A stretch of 64,000 nucleotides of DNA, taken from Pectobacterium araliae. GTDB lineage: Bacteria; Pseudomonadota; Gammaproteobacteria; Enterobacterales; Enterobacteriaceae. Shown piece by piece: positions 1-9,072 of this stretch (positions are counted from its first letter, which is position 1; every line of letters begins with the position of its first letter). The notes under the pieces were generated by a model, which made no database searches, had not been told where the DNA came from, and was given only the letters and a program-made list of their open reading frames with translations. The position numbers and the translations under genes were made by a program. Where the stretch lies: NCBI RefSeq assembly GCF_037076465.1, contig NZ_AP028908.1, positions 1,054,001-1,118,000 on the forward strand, read 5' to 3'.

Positions 1-1
1 G

Positions 2-505
2 GCGGTGATTCTTGACCCGACCCGACCGATTGTCGGGCTGGCGGATTCCAAACAGCTGAGTGAAAAACGTCGACTGGCGCTCTATGATGAAATCAAAGAG
101 AAAGCGTTGGCGTGGAGCCTCGGTCGTGCGGAACCGGAAGAGATTGATCAACTGAATATCCTGCATGCTACCATGCTGGCAATGCAGCGTGCGGTGGCTG
201 GGTTGTCTATCGTGCCTGACTTTGTTCTCATTGACGGTAACCGCTGCCCTGCATTGCCGATGTCCGCTCAGGCGGTGGTTAAAGGGGACAGCCGCGTGGC
301 AGAAATCAGCGCGGCTTCGATCATGGCGAAGGTCACCCGCGATCATGAGATGGTTGAATTGGATCAACGTTTCCCTGCTTATGGCTTTGCTCAACACAAA
401 GGCTATCCAACGGCTTTTCATCTGGAGAAACTGGCTGCACTGGGTGCCACAGAGTTTCACCGTCGGAGCTTCGCGCCAGTCAAACGTGCATTAGGGCTGG
501 CGTAA
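2..505 (+). CDS. rnhB: Ribonuclease HII, 5' end outside window
   Basis: This is the C-terminal part (about 167 residues) of ribonuclease HII, which cleaves the RNA strand of RNA-DNA hybrids and removes ribonucleotides misincorporated in DNA. The frame is open to the window edge: the codon before the GTG at position 5 is GCG (Ala), so GTG is an internal Val and the real start lies upstream. Visible family motifs are [13 protein letters not shown] near the start, a [24 protein letters not shown] block that carries a catalytic acidic residue, and the terminal [10 protein letters not shown] segment. The gene stands 76 bp upstream of dnaE in the same direction, which is the conserved enterobacterial lpxB-rnhB-dnaE order. 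Identification is firm; only the amino-terminal catalytic residues cannot be seen. Confidence 0.95.
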   Translation, partial: AVILDPTRPIVGLADSKQLSEKRRLALYDEIKEKALAWSLGRAEPEEIDQLNILHATMLAMQRAVAGLSIVPDFVLIDGNRCPALPMSAQAVVKGDSRVAEISAASIMAKVTRDHEMVELDQRFPAYGFAQHKGYPTAFHLEKLAALGATEFHRRSFAPVKRALGLA

Positions 506-581
506 AACATCATCATTCACTCTCTGTGTTGTGATATGACTATTGCAATGCTGACTAATCGATAAATTCTGGGATCTGGGT

Positions 582-3500
582 ATGGCCGAACCACGTTTTG
601 TTCACCTGCGTGTTCACAGTGACTATTCCATGATCGATGGGCTAGCCAAAGTCGGTCCGCTGGTAAAAAAAGCGGCGGCACTTGGCATGCCAGCGCTGGC
701 GATTACCGATTTTACCAACCTGTGTGGGCTGGTAAAATTCTATGGCGGCGCGCATGGCGCGGGAATCAAGCCCATTATCGGCGCAGATTTCTATGTCCAA
801 AGCGACGAATTGGGTGATGAGTTGGCGCATCTCACTGTGCTAGCCATGAACAATCAAGGCTATCAGAATCTCACGCTGTTGATTTCCCACGCTTATCAAC
901 GTGGTTATGGTGCTGCCGGACCGACAATTGACCGGGATTGGCTGGTTGAGCACCAGGAAGGGCTGATTTTACTGTCTGGCGGCCGCCGGGGTGATGTCGG
1001 TCAATTTTTGCTGCGCGGTAACCAGACGCAGGCCGAACAGTGTCTGGCCTTCTATCAGGAACACTTCCCCCAGCGTTACTATCTGGAATTGATCCGCACG
1101 TCCCGCCCCGATGAAGAAAGCTATTTGCATGCCGCCGTCGAGCTGGCGACGAAGCACGGGATACCCGTGGTGGCGACTAATGAAGTGTGCTTTATCAGCA
1201 CCGATGATTTTGATGCCCACGAAATCCGCGTAGCGATTCACGATGGCTACACGCTTGATGATCCCAAACGTCCACGTAATTATAGCCCGCAGCAATACAT
1301 GCGTTCCGAAGAGGAAATGTGCGAGCTGTTTGCTGACATCCCCGAAGCGTTGGCGAACAGTGTTGAAATCGCCAAGCGCTGTAATGTAACGATCCGTTTG
1401 GGCGAATATTTTCTTCCGCAGTTCCCGACGGGTGAGATGAGCACCGCAGATTTTCTGGTTCAGTGTTCGAAAAAAGGGTTGGAGGATCGTCTTGAATTCC
1501 TGTTCCCTGACCCGGAAGTACGCGCTGAGCGTCGACCGGAATATGATGAACGTCTGGACATCGAACTGGGCGTCATCAACCAAATGGGGTTCCCGGGCTA
1601 CTTCCTGATCGTCATGGAATTTATCCAGTGGTCGAAGGATAACGATGTGCCTGTTGGCCCAGGACGTGGCTCCGGTGCGGGTTCATTGGTCGCCTACGCG
1701 CTGAAAATCACCGATCTAGACCCGCTAGAGTTCGACCTGCTGTTTGAACGCTTCCTCAACCCTGAACGCGTCTCGATGCCTGACTTTGACGTCGATTTCT
1801 GCATGGAAAAACGCGACAAGGTTATCGATCACGTTGCGGAAATGTACGGGCGTGATGCAGTTTCTCAGATTATCACCTTTGGTACGATGGCGGCGAAAGC
1901 GGTTATTCGTGACGTAGGACGTGTACTCGGACACCCCTATGGGTTTGTCGATCGCATTTCAAAACTGGTGCCGCCCGATCCCGGTATGACGTTGGAGAAG
2001 GCGTTTGCCGCCGAACCGCAATTGCCGGAAATTTATGAAGCCGATGAGGAAGTTAAGGCTCTCATCGATATGGCACGAAAGCTCGAAGGGGTGACGCGTA
2101 ACGCTGGTAAGCATGCGGGTGGGGTGGTGATATCCCCGACCAAAATAACCGATTTTGCGCCGCTGTATTGCGATTCGGAAGGGAATCACCCGGTTACCCA
2201 GTTTGATAAGAACGATGTGGAATATGCTGGTCTGGTGAAGTTCGACTTCCTTGGCTTACGTACATTGACCATCATCGACTGGGCGCTGGAGATGATCAAC
2301 GCCCGCCGTGCGAAGCAAGGTCAGGAACCGATTGATATCGCCGCGATCCCACTCGACGATAAGAAAAGTTTCGACATGCTGCAACGCTCGGAAACCACCG
2401 CGGTATTCCAGCTTGAATCGCGTGGCATGAAAGATCTGATTAAGCGTCTGAAGCCCGACTGTTTTGAAGATATGATCGCACTGGTGGCCTTGTTCCGTCC
2501 CGGCCCGCTGCAATCCGGCATGGTGGATAACTTCATCGACCGTAAGCATGGGCGTGAAGCGATTTCGTACCCTGATATCGAGTGGCAGCACGAGTCGCTC
2601 AAGCCCGTGTTGGAGCCGACCTACGGTATTATCCTGTATCAGGAACAGGTGATGCAGATCGCACAGGTTCTGGCGGGCTATACGCTGGGCGGTGCGGATA
2701 TGTTGCGTCGTGCGATGGGGAAAAAGAACCCAGTCGAGATGGCGAAGCAGCGCGGCGGTTTTGAAGATGGCGCTAAATCGCGCGGCGTGAACGGTGAGTT
2801 GGCGGTTAAGATTTTCGACCTGGTGGAAAAATTCGCCGGTTACGGCTTTAATAAATCTCACTCTGCGGCTTATGCGTTGGTGTCTTACCAAACGCTGTGG
2901 CTGAAAGCGCACTATCCGGCTGAATTCATGGCGGCGGTAATGACGGCCGATATGGATAACACGGATAAAGTCGTAGGGCTGGTTGATGAATGCTGGCGGA
3001 TGGGGTTAAAAATCCTGCCACCGGACATCAACAGCGGTCTGTACCACTTTCACGTTAACGATGATGGCGAGATTGTTTATGGTATCGGCGCCATTAAAGG
3101 CGTAGGTGAAGGCCCGATTGAGGCGATTATCGAAGCGCGTAATCAGGGCGGCTATTTTAGGGAGCTGTTTGACCTCTGCGCCCGTACCGATATTAAAAAG
3201 CTGAACCGTCGCGTGCTGGAAAAGCTGATCATGTCCGGGGCGTTCGATCGTCTGGGGCCGCATCGCGCTGCGCTGATGAATTCATTGGCTGACGCGCTGA
3301 AGGCTGCCGATCAGCATGCGAAAGCCGAAGCCATCGGTCAGGTGGATATGTTTGGCGTGCTGGCCGATGCGCCTGAACAGGTTGAGCAATCTTACAGCAC
3401 CGTACCACCGTGGCCGGAGCAGGTGGTGTTGGATGGTGAGCGGGAAACGCTGGGACTGTACCTGACCGGCCACCCGATCACGCAATATATTAAGGAAATT

Positions 3501-4064
3501 GAACGCTATGCCGGTGGCGTGCGTTTGAAAGATATGCACCCGACGGATCGGGGCAAAATGACCACTGCCGTTGGGCTGGTGTTAGCGGCTCGCGTCATGG
3601 TTACCAAACGGGGAAACCGTATTGGTGTCTGTACGCTGGACGATCGGTCCGGTCGGCTTGAGATCATGTTGTTTACCGATGCATTGGAAAAATATCAGCA
3701 TTTACTTGAGAAAGACCGTATCCTTATCGCCAGTGGACAGGTCAGCTTTGATGACTTCAGTGGCGGGCTTAAAATGACCGTCCGAGAGTTAATGGATATC
3801 AGTGAAGCGCGGGAAAAATACGCGCGCGGGCTTGCTATCTCGCTGACTGACAGGCAAATTGATGACCAGCTATTAAACCGTCTCCGCCAATCGTTGGAAC
3901 CTCATCGATCGGGGACGATCCCAGTGCATCTCTATTACCAGCGTGAAGATGCGCGTGCCCGACTACGTTTCGGCGCAGCATGGCGTGTAACGCCTGCCGA
4001 TGCGCTACTGAACGAGCTGCGCACATTAGTGGGTAATGAGCAGGTGGAACTGGAATTTGACTAA
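582..4064 (+). CDS. dnaE: DNA polymerase III alpha subunit
   Basis: Catalytic subunit of the replicative DNA polymerase. The 1160 residues equal the E. coli length, and the start [20 protein letters not shown] aligns with the family N-terminus, which supports the ATG at 582. An N-terminal PHP domain (about residues 1-280) precedes the polymerase core; the PDFDVDF motif near residue 400 carries two of the three catalytic aspartates and the FDFLGLRTL block carries the third. Helix-hairpin-helix, OB-fold ([22 protein letters not shown], shown in part) and tau-binding C-terminal regions follow in the normal order. No interruption is seen. It lies between rnhB and accA, with only 12 bp before accA, so the two are probably co-transcribed. 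This intact 3.5 kb frame also argues against a high general sequencing-error rate in the window. Confidence 0.98.
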   Translation: MAEPRFVHLRVHSDYSMIDGLAKVGPLVKKAAALGMPALAITDFTNLCGLVKFYGGAHGAGIKPIIGADFYVQSDELGDELAHLTVLAMNNQGYQNLTLLISHAYQRGYGAAGPTIDRDWLVEHQEGLILLSGGRRGDVGQFLLRGNQTQAEQCLAFYQEHFPQRYYLELIRTSRPDEESYLHAAVELATKHGIPVVATNEVCFISTDDFDAHEIRVAIHDGYTLDDPKRPRNYSPQQYMRSEEEMCELFADIPEALANSVEIAKRCNVTIRLGEYFLPQFPTGEMSTADFLVQCSKKGLEDRLEFLFPDPEVRAERRPEYDERLDIELGVINQMGFPGYFLIVMEFIQWSKDNDVPVGPGRGSGAGSLVAYALKITDLDPLEFDLLFERFLNPERVSMPDFDVDFCMEKRDKVIDHVAEMYGRDAVSQIITFGTMAAKAVIRDVGRVLGHPYGFVDRISKLVPPDPGMTLEKAFAAEPQLPEIYEADEEVKALIDMARKLEGVTRNAGKHAGGVVISPTKITDFAPLYCDSEGNHPVTQFDKNDVEYAGLVKFDFLGLRTLTIIDWALEMINARRAKQGQEPIDIAAIPLDDKKSFDMLQRSETTAVFQLESRGMKDLIKRLKPDCFEDMIALVALFRPGPLQSGMVDNFIDRKHGREAISYPDIEWQHESLKPVLEPTYGIILYQEQVMQIAQVLAGYTLGGADMLRRAMGKKNPVEMAKQRGGFEDGAKSRGVNGELAVKIFDLVEKFAGYGFNKSHSAAYALVSYQTLWLKAHYPAEFMAAVMTADMDNTDKVVGLVDECWRMGLKILPPDINSGLYHFHVNDDGEIVYGIGAIKGVGEGPIEAIIEARNQGGYFRELFDLCARTDIKKLNRRVLEKLIMSGAFDRLGPHRAALMNSLADALKAADQHAKAEAIGQVDMFGVLADAPEQVEQSYSTVPPWPEQVVLDGERETLGLYLTGHPITQYIKEIERYAGGVRLKDMHPTDRGKMTTAVGLVLAARVMVTKRGNRIGVCTLDDRSGRLEIMLFTDALEKYQHLLEKDRILIASGQVSFDDFSGGLKMTVRELMDISEAREKYARGLAISLTDRQIDDQLLNRLRQSLEPHRSGTIPVHLYYQREDARARLRFGAAWRVTPADALLNELRTLVGNEQVELEFD

Positions 4065-4076
4065 TATAGGAATACT

Positions 4077-5036
4077 ATGAGTCTGAATTTTCTTGATTTT
4101 GAGCAGCCGATTGCAGAGTTGGAAGCGAAAATTGACTCGCTGACTGCAGTCAGCCGTCAAGACGAAAAATTAGATATTAATCTGGACGAAGAAGTCCAGC
4201 GCCTGCGTGAAAAGAGCGTTGAACTGACGCGCAAAATTTTCGCCGATTTGGGTGCCTGGCAGGTTGCGCAATTAGCGCGCCATCCGCAACGTCCTTATAC
4301 GCTTGATTATATTAAGCATATCTTTACCGACTTTGATGAATTGGCGGGCGATCGTGCCTATGCTGATGATAAAGCCATTGTCGGCGGGATTGCCCGTTTG
4401 GATGGACGTCCGGTGATGATCATTGGTCATCAGAAAGGACGTGAAACTAAAGAAAAGATTCGCCGTAATTTCGGCATGCCTGCACCAGAAGGGTATCGCA
4501 AAGCGCTGCGCCTGATGGAAATGGCCGATCGCTTCAAGATGCCGATTATCACCTTTATCGACACGCCGGGCGCTTATCCAGGCGTTGGCGCAGAAGAGCG
4601 CGGTCAGTCTGAGGCTATCGCGCGCAACCTGCGTGAAATGTCGACGCTGCGTGTGCCAATCATCTGTACCGTTATCGGCGAGGGGGGCTCCGGTGGTGCG
4701 TTGGCTATTGGCGTGGGCGACAAGGTCAATATGTTGCAGTACAGCACCTACTCGGTCATTTCACCGGAAGGCTGTGCCTCTATCCTGTGGAAGAGCGCGG
4801 ATAAAGCGCCGCTGGCAGCAGAAGCCATGGGCATCATTGCGCCGCGTCTGAAAGAGCTGAAACTGATCGATACCGTGATCCCTGAGCCGTTGGGGTCGGC
4901 ACACCGTAACGTTCCAGCGATGGCAGAGTCTCTGAAAGCACAGTTGCTGGCCGACCTGCTCGACCTCGATGGCCTGACAGAAGAAGAACTGTTGAACCGC
5001 CGTTATCAGCGTTTGATGAATTACGGCTACTGTTGA
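4077..5036 (+). CDS. accA: Acetyl-CoA carboxylase carboxyltransferase subunit alpha
   Basis: Alpha subunit of the carboxyltransferase component of acetyl-CoA carboxylase, which works with AccD to move the carboxyl group from biotin-carboxyl carrier protein to acetyl-CoA in the first step of fatty acid synthesis. The 319 residues match the usual enterobacterial length. Characteristic segments include the N-terminal [20 protein letters not shown], the [18 protein letters not shown] region, the crotonase-like core with [14 protein letters not shown], and the oxyanion-type stretch [19 protein letters not shown]. The start at 4077 follows the dnaE stop by 12 bp. A Rho-independent terminator is found about 55 bp after the stop, before yaeR, so accA is likely the last gene of the upstream operon. 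Confidence 0.98.
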   Translation: MSLNFLDFEQPIAELEAKIDSLTAVSRQDEKLDINLDEEVQRLREKSVELTRKIFADLGAWQVAQLARHPQRPYTLDYIKHIFTDFDELAGDRAYADDKAIVGGIARLDGRPVMIIGHQKGRETKEKIRRNFGMPAPEGYRKALRLMEMADRFKMPIITFIDTPGAYPGVGAEERGQSEAIARNLREMSTLRVPIICTVIGEGGSGGALAIGVGDKVNMLQYSTYSVISPEGCASILWKSADKAPLAAEAMGIIAPRLKELKLIDTVIPEPLGSAHRNVPAMAESLKAQLLADLLDLDGLTEEELLNRRYQRLMNYGYC

Positions 5037-5091
5037 TAAGGTGATTGTCTGATTGATGTATTATCAATCAGTCGATTCTGGCGTTACTCTG

Positions 5092-5124
5092 AAAATCCGT
5101 TGTCAGAAATGACAGCGGATTTTT
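5092..5124 (+). terminator. Intrinsic terminator after accA
   Basis: An imperfect stem pairs AAAATCCG plus TGTCA (5092-5105) with TGACA plus CGGATTTTT (5110-5124) around a GAAA tetraloop, and ends in a T run. It lies between the accA stop and the yaeR start, so it probably ends the dnaE-accA transcript. A second hairpin without a T run (CTGATTGA/TCAATCAG, 5049-5071) lies just upstream. Confidence 0.75.
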
Positions 5125-5142
5125 GCTATGAGGGTTTGAAGC

Positions 5143-5532
5143 ATGCTGAAACTGCTCGATGTCCATCACATTGCGGTTATTGCCTCTGACTATGAACGCA
5201 GCAAGGCGTTTTATTGTGATGTGCTGGGATTTACGTTGAACAACGAGGTCTACCGTGAAGCGCGGCAGTCGTGGAAAGGGGATCTCTCGCTGAATGGACG
5301 CTATACCATTGAGCTCTTTTCTTTCCCCCATCCACCTGCGCGCGTCAGTCGGCCAGAGGCCTGTGGGCTACGCCACTTGGCTTTTGCCGTAGCTAACGTA
5401 GAACAGGCCGTCGCTTCGCTGGAACAGGCTGGCGTCATCTGTGAATCTGTCCGGATCGATCCTGAAACGCAGCAGCGCTTCACCTTTTTCTCCGATCCTG
5501 ACGGCTTGCCTTTAGAACTGTATGAGATCTGA
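5143..5532 (+). CDS. yaeR: VOC/glyoxalase-family metalloprotein YaeR
   Basis: A 129-residue single-module member of the vicinal oxygen chelate superfamily, closely matching enterobacterial YaeR (GloA2). The N-terminal LDVHHIAVIASDYERSKAFY and C-terminal FFSDPDGLPLELYEI are the two beta-alpha-beta-beta-beta signatures; the His near residue 8 and the Glu near residue 127 are in the places of metal ligands. The substrate is not settled for the family, so a glyoxalase activity is only an inference. The end of the gene overlaps the tilS start by 11 bp, which suggests translational coupling. The ATG at 5143 sits just downstream of the accA terminator, consistent with a new transcription unit yaeR-tilS. 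Confidence 0.9.
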   Translation: MLKLLDVHHIAVIASDYERSKAFYCDVLGFTLNNEVYREARQSWKGDLSLNGRYTIELFSFPHPPARVSRPEACGLRHLAFAVANVEQAVASLEQAGVICESVRIDPETQQRFTFFSDPDGLPLELYEI

Positions 5533-6922
5533 TACCGTGGATTGCACCGAACCTGATGATGGATTACTCCAGACGATCGTGACGCAAACGGCCGGATGCG
5601 AGTCGATCTTGTTGGCCTACAGCGGGGGGCTGGACTCTAGCGTGCTATTGCATCTGCTGGTGGCTCTGCGTCAGCGTACAGGGATGACTATTCGCGCAGC
5701 TTATATTCATCACGGCTTAAATCCACTGGCAGATAGCTGGGCTGAACATTGTCGTCAGCAGTGTGAAGGCTGGCAGGTGCCGTTTGCCTCGCTGCCGGTG
5801 AAGGTGGTGGCGCAGAACGGCGGCATTGAAGCCGCAGCCAGGGCGGCGCGTTATCAGGCGCTGCAAGCACATCTGCAAACCGGGGAAACTCTGCTGACGG
5901 CGCAGCATCTTGATGACCAGAGCGAAACTTTTTTACTGGCGCTGAAACGCGGCAGTGGGCCTGCGGGATTGTCTGCGATGGCGGCTGACAGTATGTTGGG
6001 TCATCATCGCCTCATTCGTCCGTTGTTAGGGCTCTCTCGTCTCCAGTTGGAAGCGTATGCACAGCGGCATCAGCTTGGCTGGATTGAAGACGACAGCAAT
6101 CAGGATGAACGTTTCGACCGCAATTTTCTACGCCGTCAGATCTTACCGCGATTGACGCAGCGCTGGCCGCATTTTCCCTCCGCCGTGGCACGTAGCGCCC
6201 AGCTCTGTGCCGAACAGGAACAACTGCTCGATGAGCTGCTAGAGGAATCATTGCAGGTGCTATGTCAGCCGGACGGCGCGCTGAGCATTGACGGTCTGGT
6301 GCCGCTGAGTCCAGTGCGGCGTTTTGCACTCCTGCGTCGCTGGCTGGCGCAGCAAGGGGCAACCATGCCCGCACGTGAACAATTGCAACGGCTTTGGGAT
6401 GAAGTTGCGACAAGCCGGCAGGATGCGGAACCGGTATTGCAGTTAAATCAGATGCAAATCCGCCGTTTTCGCCAACATCTCTATCTGCTACCGCTGATGT
6501 CGTCGCTCAAAGACCGTATTCTGCCGTGGCAACCAACGTCATGCTCGTTATCTCTTCCTGACAACCTGGGCACGTTGTCACTGGCCGATAGCGGTGTGGC
6601 GATTCGCGCTCCGGAAAACGGTGAGGTGGTGAGTATTCGCTTTTCGACCAGTGGAGCCGTGCATATTGTTGGCAGGGCCCACGGACGGCAAATCAAAAAG
6701 CTCTGGCAGGAGCTGGACGTTCCGCCCTGGTGGCGCGATCGGACGCCATTGGTGTTCTACAACGAGCAACTGATTGCGGCGGTGGGGCGATTTGTCTCGC
6801 GAGAAGGGCAGGCGAAAGCAGATCAGCCAGTGTGGCACATTACCTGGGAAAAGAAAGCTTGGGAAAAAGAGCTTGGGAAAAGAAAGCCTGAGAAAAAGCT
6901 GAAGTTGGCAGGCCCGAAATAA
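5522..6922 (+). CDS. tilS: tRNA(Ile)-lysidine synthase
   Basis: TilS converts the wobble cytidine of the AUA-reading tRNA-Ile to lysidine, using lysine and ATP. The PP-loop ATP-binding motif AYSGGLDSSVLL is at about residues 32-43, followed by the TAQHLDDQSETFLLALKRGSG block that contacts the tRNA, then the substrate-binding and C-terminal TilS domains (RFSTSGAVHIVGRAHGR, LKKLWQELDVPPW-like). At 466 residues it is longer than the E. coli protein (about 432); part of the excess is a lysine-rich tail after residue 440 with a short repetition (KKAWEKELGKRKPEKKLK). The start ATG at 5522 lies within the end of yaeR. It is essential in relatives, so it should be functional. Confidence 0.95.
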   Translation: MRSDTVDCTEPDDGLLQTIVTQTAGCESILLAYSGGLDSSVLLHLLVALRQRTGMTIRAAYIHHGLNPLADSWAEHCRQQCEGWQVPFASLPVKVVAQNGGIEAAARAARYQALQAHLQTGETLLTAQHLDDQSETFLLALKRGSGPAGLSAMAADSMLGHHRLIRPLLGLSRLQLEAYAQRHQLGWIEDDSNQDERFDRNFLRRQILPRLTQRWPHFPSAVARSAQLCAEQEQLLDELLEESLQVLCQPDGALSIDGLVPLSPVRRFALLRRWLAQQGATMPAREQLQRLWDEVATSRQDAEPVLQLNQMQIRRFRQHLYLLPLMSSLKDRILPWQPTSCSLSLPDNLGTLSLADSGVAIRAPENGEVVSIRFSTSGAVHIVGRAHGRQIKKLWQELDVPPWWRDRTPLVFYNEQLIAAVGRFVSREGQAKADQPVWHITWEKKAWEKELGKRKPEKKLKLAGPK

Positions 6923-6949
6923 AAACGGACAACCTGTGTTGTCCGTTTT
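6922..6949. terminator. Bidirectional terminator between tilS and rof
   Basis: A perfect 12-bp stem AAAACGGACAAC / GTTGTCCGTTTT with a CTGT loop is flanked by A and T runs, so it can end both the tilS transcript (plus strand) and the converging rof transcript (minus strand). Confidence 0.85.
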
Positions 6950-6995
6950 GGAAGCATTGATTCAGCGTTTGCCGCTAAATGGAAGGAGAAGTCTG

Positions 6996-7256
6996 TCAGG
7001 ATTCGCTGACGACGACCTTCCCGATTTCAGGGTGACTGAAACTGACGATGTGATCGAGACGCAGTTCGCGTGTTGTTCCGGAGGCTTCAATAACCAGATA
7101 CTCAACCTGCTTACGTGAGATCATATCACTGGCTTTACCGGTCACAACTTCACCACCACGTAGTTCCAGCGTCAGCGTCAAACTCTGCTGACAAGTGGCT
7201 TCCAGGCTGTCATAATCATCACAGTTGATGGGTTGATATTCATTACTCATTGACAT
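6996..7256 (-). CDS. rof: Rho-binding antiterminator Rof (YaeO)
   Basis: Small protein (86 residues from this start) that binds the Rho termination factor and inhibits Rho-dependent termination. The sequence, with [19 protein letters not shown] at the N-terminus and [24 protein letters not shown] at the C-terminus, is a clear counterpart of E. coli Rof. I chose the ATG at 7256 (MSMSNEY) because E. coli Rof starts MSMNDTY; an in-frame GTG two codons upstream is the alternative. A GGTGAG sequence lies just before it. The start overlaps the end of yaeP by 14 bp, so rof is probably translated in coupling with yaeP. Confidence 0.93.
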   Translation of the reverse strand: MSMSNEYQPINCDDYDSLEATCQQSLTLTLELRGGEVVTGKASDMISRKQVEYLVIEASGTTRELRLDHIVSFSHPEIGKVVVSES

Positions 7257-7443
7257 AATCACTCACCAATAAGTTAGCGGCGGCAAAAGCAGCCTGTTCC
7301 CTGACGGAGGATGGCAACGCCTCATTCGCGGCAATGCTATCCAGGGTTTTCAAAACACAACCCAGCGAATCGGGTATATAGCCCAGATCGCCACTGGCGA
7401 TCTCTGCGTATAAGCGACGTACTAATTCACAGTATTCTTGCAC
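7243..7443 (-). CDS. yaeP: YaeP family protein
   Basis: Conserved enterobacterial protein of unknown function, 66 residues, which is exactly the E. coli YaeP length. The GTG start at 7443 was chosen over the longer frame beginning at 7482 because the protein then begins [10 protein letters not shown], aligning with MEKYCELIRK of E. coli, and because a strong AAGGGAGG ribosome-binding site lies about 6 nt upstream. The core [18 protein letters not shown] and end [13 protein letters not shown] are highly conserved. It is immediately upstream of and overlaps rof, an arrangement kept in many enterobacteria; no function can be inferred beyond that pairing. Confidence 0.9.
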   Translation of the reverse strand: MQEYCELVRRLYAEIASGDLGYIPDSLGCVLKTLDSIAANEALPSSVREQAAFAAANLLVSDYVNE

Positions 7444-7683
7444 TATATCCTCCCTTAAAAGCTTAGCTCGGTAGATATTCATGCATCATCACTAGCTGCG
7501 GTGCGCGATGTTGTAAGCCTACGAAGATAAACTCTATTTATCAAACCGACTATAGCATAGGCACTAACAGGATATCAGTAGTCCTTAGAGGCCTAATCTA
7601 TAGGTTACATGGCAGATACCACCTTTACTGTGAGGATGGCGCTAACTCAAGTAAACTAGGAGGGAATGAAGACGAGGTCACTG

Positions 7684-8238
7684 ATGGCATTAAAAGCAAC
7701 GGTTTACAAAGCAGCAATCAATATCGCCGATATGGATCGGAATTTTTTCCACGATGCGAACCTGACGATAGCGCAACACCCCTCTGAAACTGAGCAACGT
7801 ATGATGCTACGGCTTTTAGCGTGGATCTGCCACGCTGATGAAAATCTGCGCTTTACCAAAGGGCTTAGCGCAGAGGATGAACCAGAAATCTGGCGACGTA
7901 GTGATACGATGGAGCTGGAATTGTGGATTGAGTTAGGTCTGCCAGATGAAAAGCGTCTGAAGAAAGCCTGCAACCAGTCCCGTGCCGTGGTGCTGTATGC
8001 CTACAGTGAGCGTGCAGCACAAGTTTGGTGGAATGCGATATCGAGTAAGGTCTCTGGGTACAAAAATCTGGCGATCCGCTTTTTGGATGACAACCAACTG
8101 GCTCAGCTTGCTGGACTAATCCAGCGTACGATGTCATTGCAGGCAACGATCCAAGACGGCACGATCTGGTTGTCTGACGATAAGAATAGTCTTGAAATAG
8201 CATTTTCTGAGTGGAAAGCTCCTCAGACTCAGGGATGA
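7684..8238 (+). CDS. yaeQ: YaeQ family protein
   Basis: Conserved protein of 184 residues; the YaeQ family has a fold related to PD-(D/E)XK nucleases, but no accepted activity. The sequence [37 protein letters not shown] and [19 protein letters not shown] aligns along its length with E. coli YaeQ. I place the start at 7684 because it matches the family N-terminus and has GAGG six bases upstream; another ATG six codons upstream (7666) is preceded by AGGAGG but with a very short spacer. In E. coli arfB (yaeJ) follows yaeQ; here the next gene is nlpE, so arfB is absent from this position. Confidence 0.92.
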   Translation: MALKATVYKAAINIADMDRNFFHDANLTIAQHPSETEQRMMLRLLAWICHADENLRFTKGLSAEDEPEIWRRSDTMELELWIELGLPDEKRLKKACNQSRAVVLYAYSERAAQVWWNAISSKVSGYKNLAIRFLDDNQLAQLAGLIQRTMSLQATIQDGTIWLSDDKNSLEIAFSEWKAPQTQG

Positions 8239-8306
8239 TAACGAATTGGGTTTGTTATAGCGTATCGAATAAGAACGGAAGAACAGGACAGAGGGACAGA
8301 AAAATA

Positions 8307-8996
8307 ATGATGAAAAAACTGGCTATCGGTGTGCTGTTGATGGCAGGGATTTCTGGGTTGATCGGGTGCCATACCCGTTCACAAGTTCAGGAAGAACCCC
8401 TTACGCCCATGGCACAAAGTTATCGCGGTGTTTTACCCTGTGCGGACTGTGAAGGGATTGATACGTCACTATTTTTGGAAAAAGACGGGACGTTTATTCT
8501 GCACAAGCAATATAAGACGACCTTACCGGGAGAGACCGTTTTCGCTTCCTATGGTCAGTGGCGTCGTACGGCAGATAAGCTGGTGTTGACGGAACGCTCA
8601 GGAGAAAAACACTACTTCCGCCCCGTTAATAAAGGGCTGGAGCTGTTGGATGAACAGGGGCTGCCCATCAATTCGCCGCTTCCTCGTCAATTAACGGTGT
8701 CCGAACAACCGCTGCCCAAAACGCCGATGATGATGAAGGGGATGTACCGCTATATGGCGGATGTCGCGACGTTTTCCGATTGTGCGACGGGAAAAACCTT
8801 CGTGATGGAAGATAGCGCCGAGCTGGAAAGACAATATTTTCGCATAAGAAATACAGCCGGTCAGGCGGTACTGCTTCTTCTTCCTGCTCATTTTGCCGTC
8901 ATTCCGTCGATGGAAGAGGGCAAAATGATTAAGGCCGTAGTACCTGATGGTAGCAATAAAGCCTTGATGAACGCGGAGCTAAACTGCGATTCATAG
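8307..8996 (+). CDS. nlpE: Envelope stress lipoprotein NlpE (CutF)
   Basis: Outer-membrane lipoprotein that activates the Cpx envelope-stress response on surface contact and is linked to copper tolerance. The predicted product has 229 residues. A lipoprotein signal ends in the lipobox LIGC, with Cys21 as the lipidated residue when translation starts at the ATG at 8307 (a second ATG follows directly). After a linker comes the N-terminal NlpE barrel with SYRGVLPCADCEGIDTSL, containing the CxxC motif typical of the family. The longer open frame reaching back to 8211 was rejected because it overlaps yaeQ and has no signal-like start. A GAGG sequence lies upstream of 8307. It ends at the terminator shared with mutS. 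Confidence 0.92.
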   Translation: MMKKLAIGVLLMAGISGLIGCHTRSQVQEEPLTPMAQSYRGVLPCADCEGIDTSLFLEKDGTFILHKQYKTTLPGETVFASYGQWRRTADKLVLTERSGEKHYFRPVNKGLELLDEQGLPINSPLPRQLTVSEQPLPKTPMMMKGMYRYMADVATFSDCATGKTFVMEDSAELERQYFRIRNTAGQAVLLLLPAHFAVIPSMEEGKMIKAVVPDGSNKALMNAELNCDS

Positions 8997-9016
8997 ACTA
9001 ACGTGATATTGAAAAG

Positions 9017-9042
9017 AAAAGGCACTGATTTCAGTGCCTTTT
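9017..9042. terminator. Bidirectional terminator between nlpE and mutS
   Basis: A 12-bp perfect stem AAAAGGCACTGA / TCAGTGCCTTTT with a TT loop; A and T runs on both sides allow it to stop nlpE from the left and mutS from the right. Confidence 0.85.
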
Positions 9043-9072
9043 TGCTATCGATTTGTCTTGTTCTAACTCGCG

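Noticed and set aside
969..1583. 204-codon minus-strand frame within dnaE, and similar frames within mutS and fecA
   Set aside because: They are antisense to well-supported conserved genes and show no domain features.
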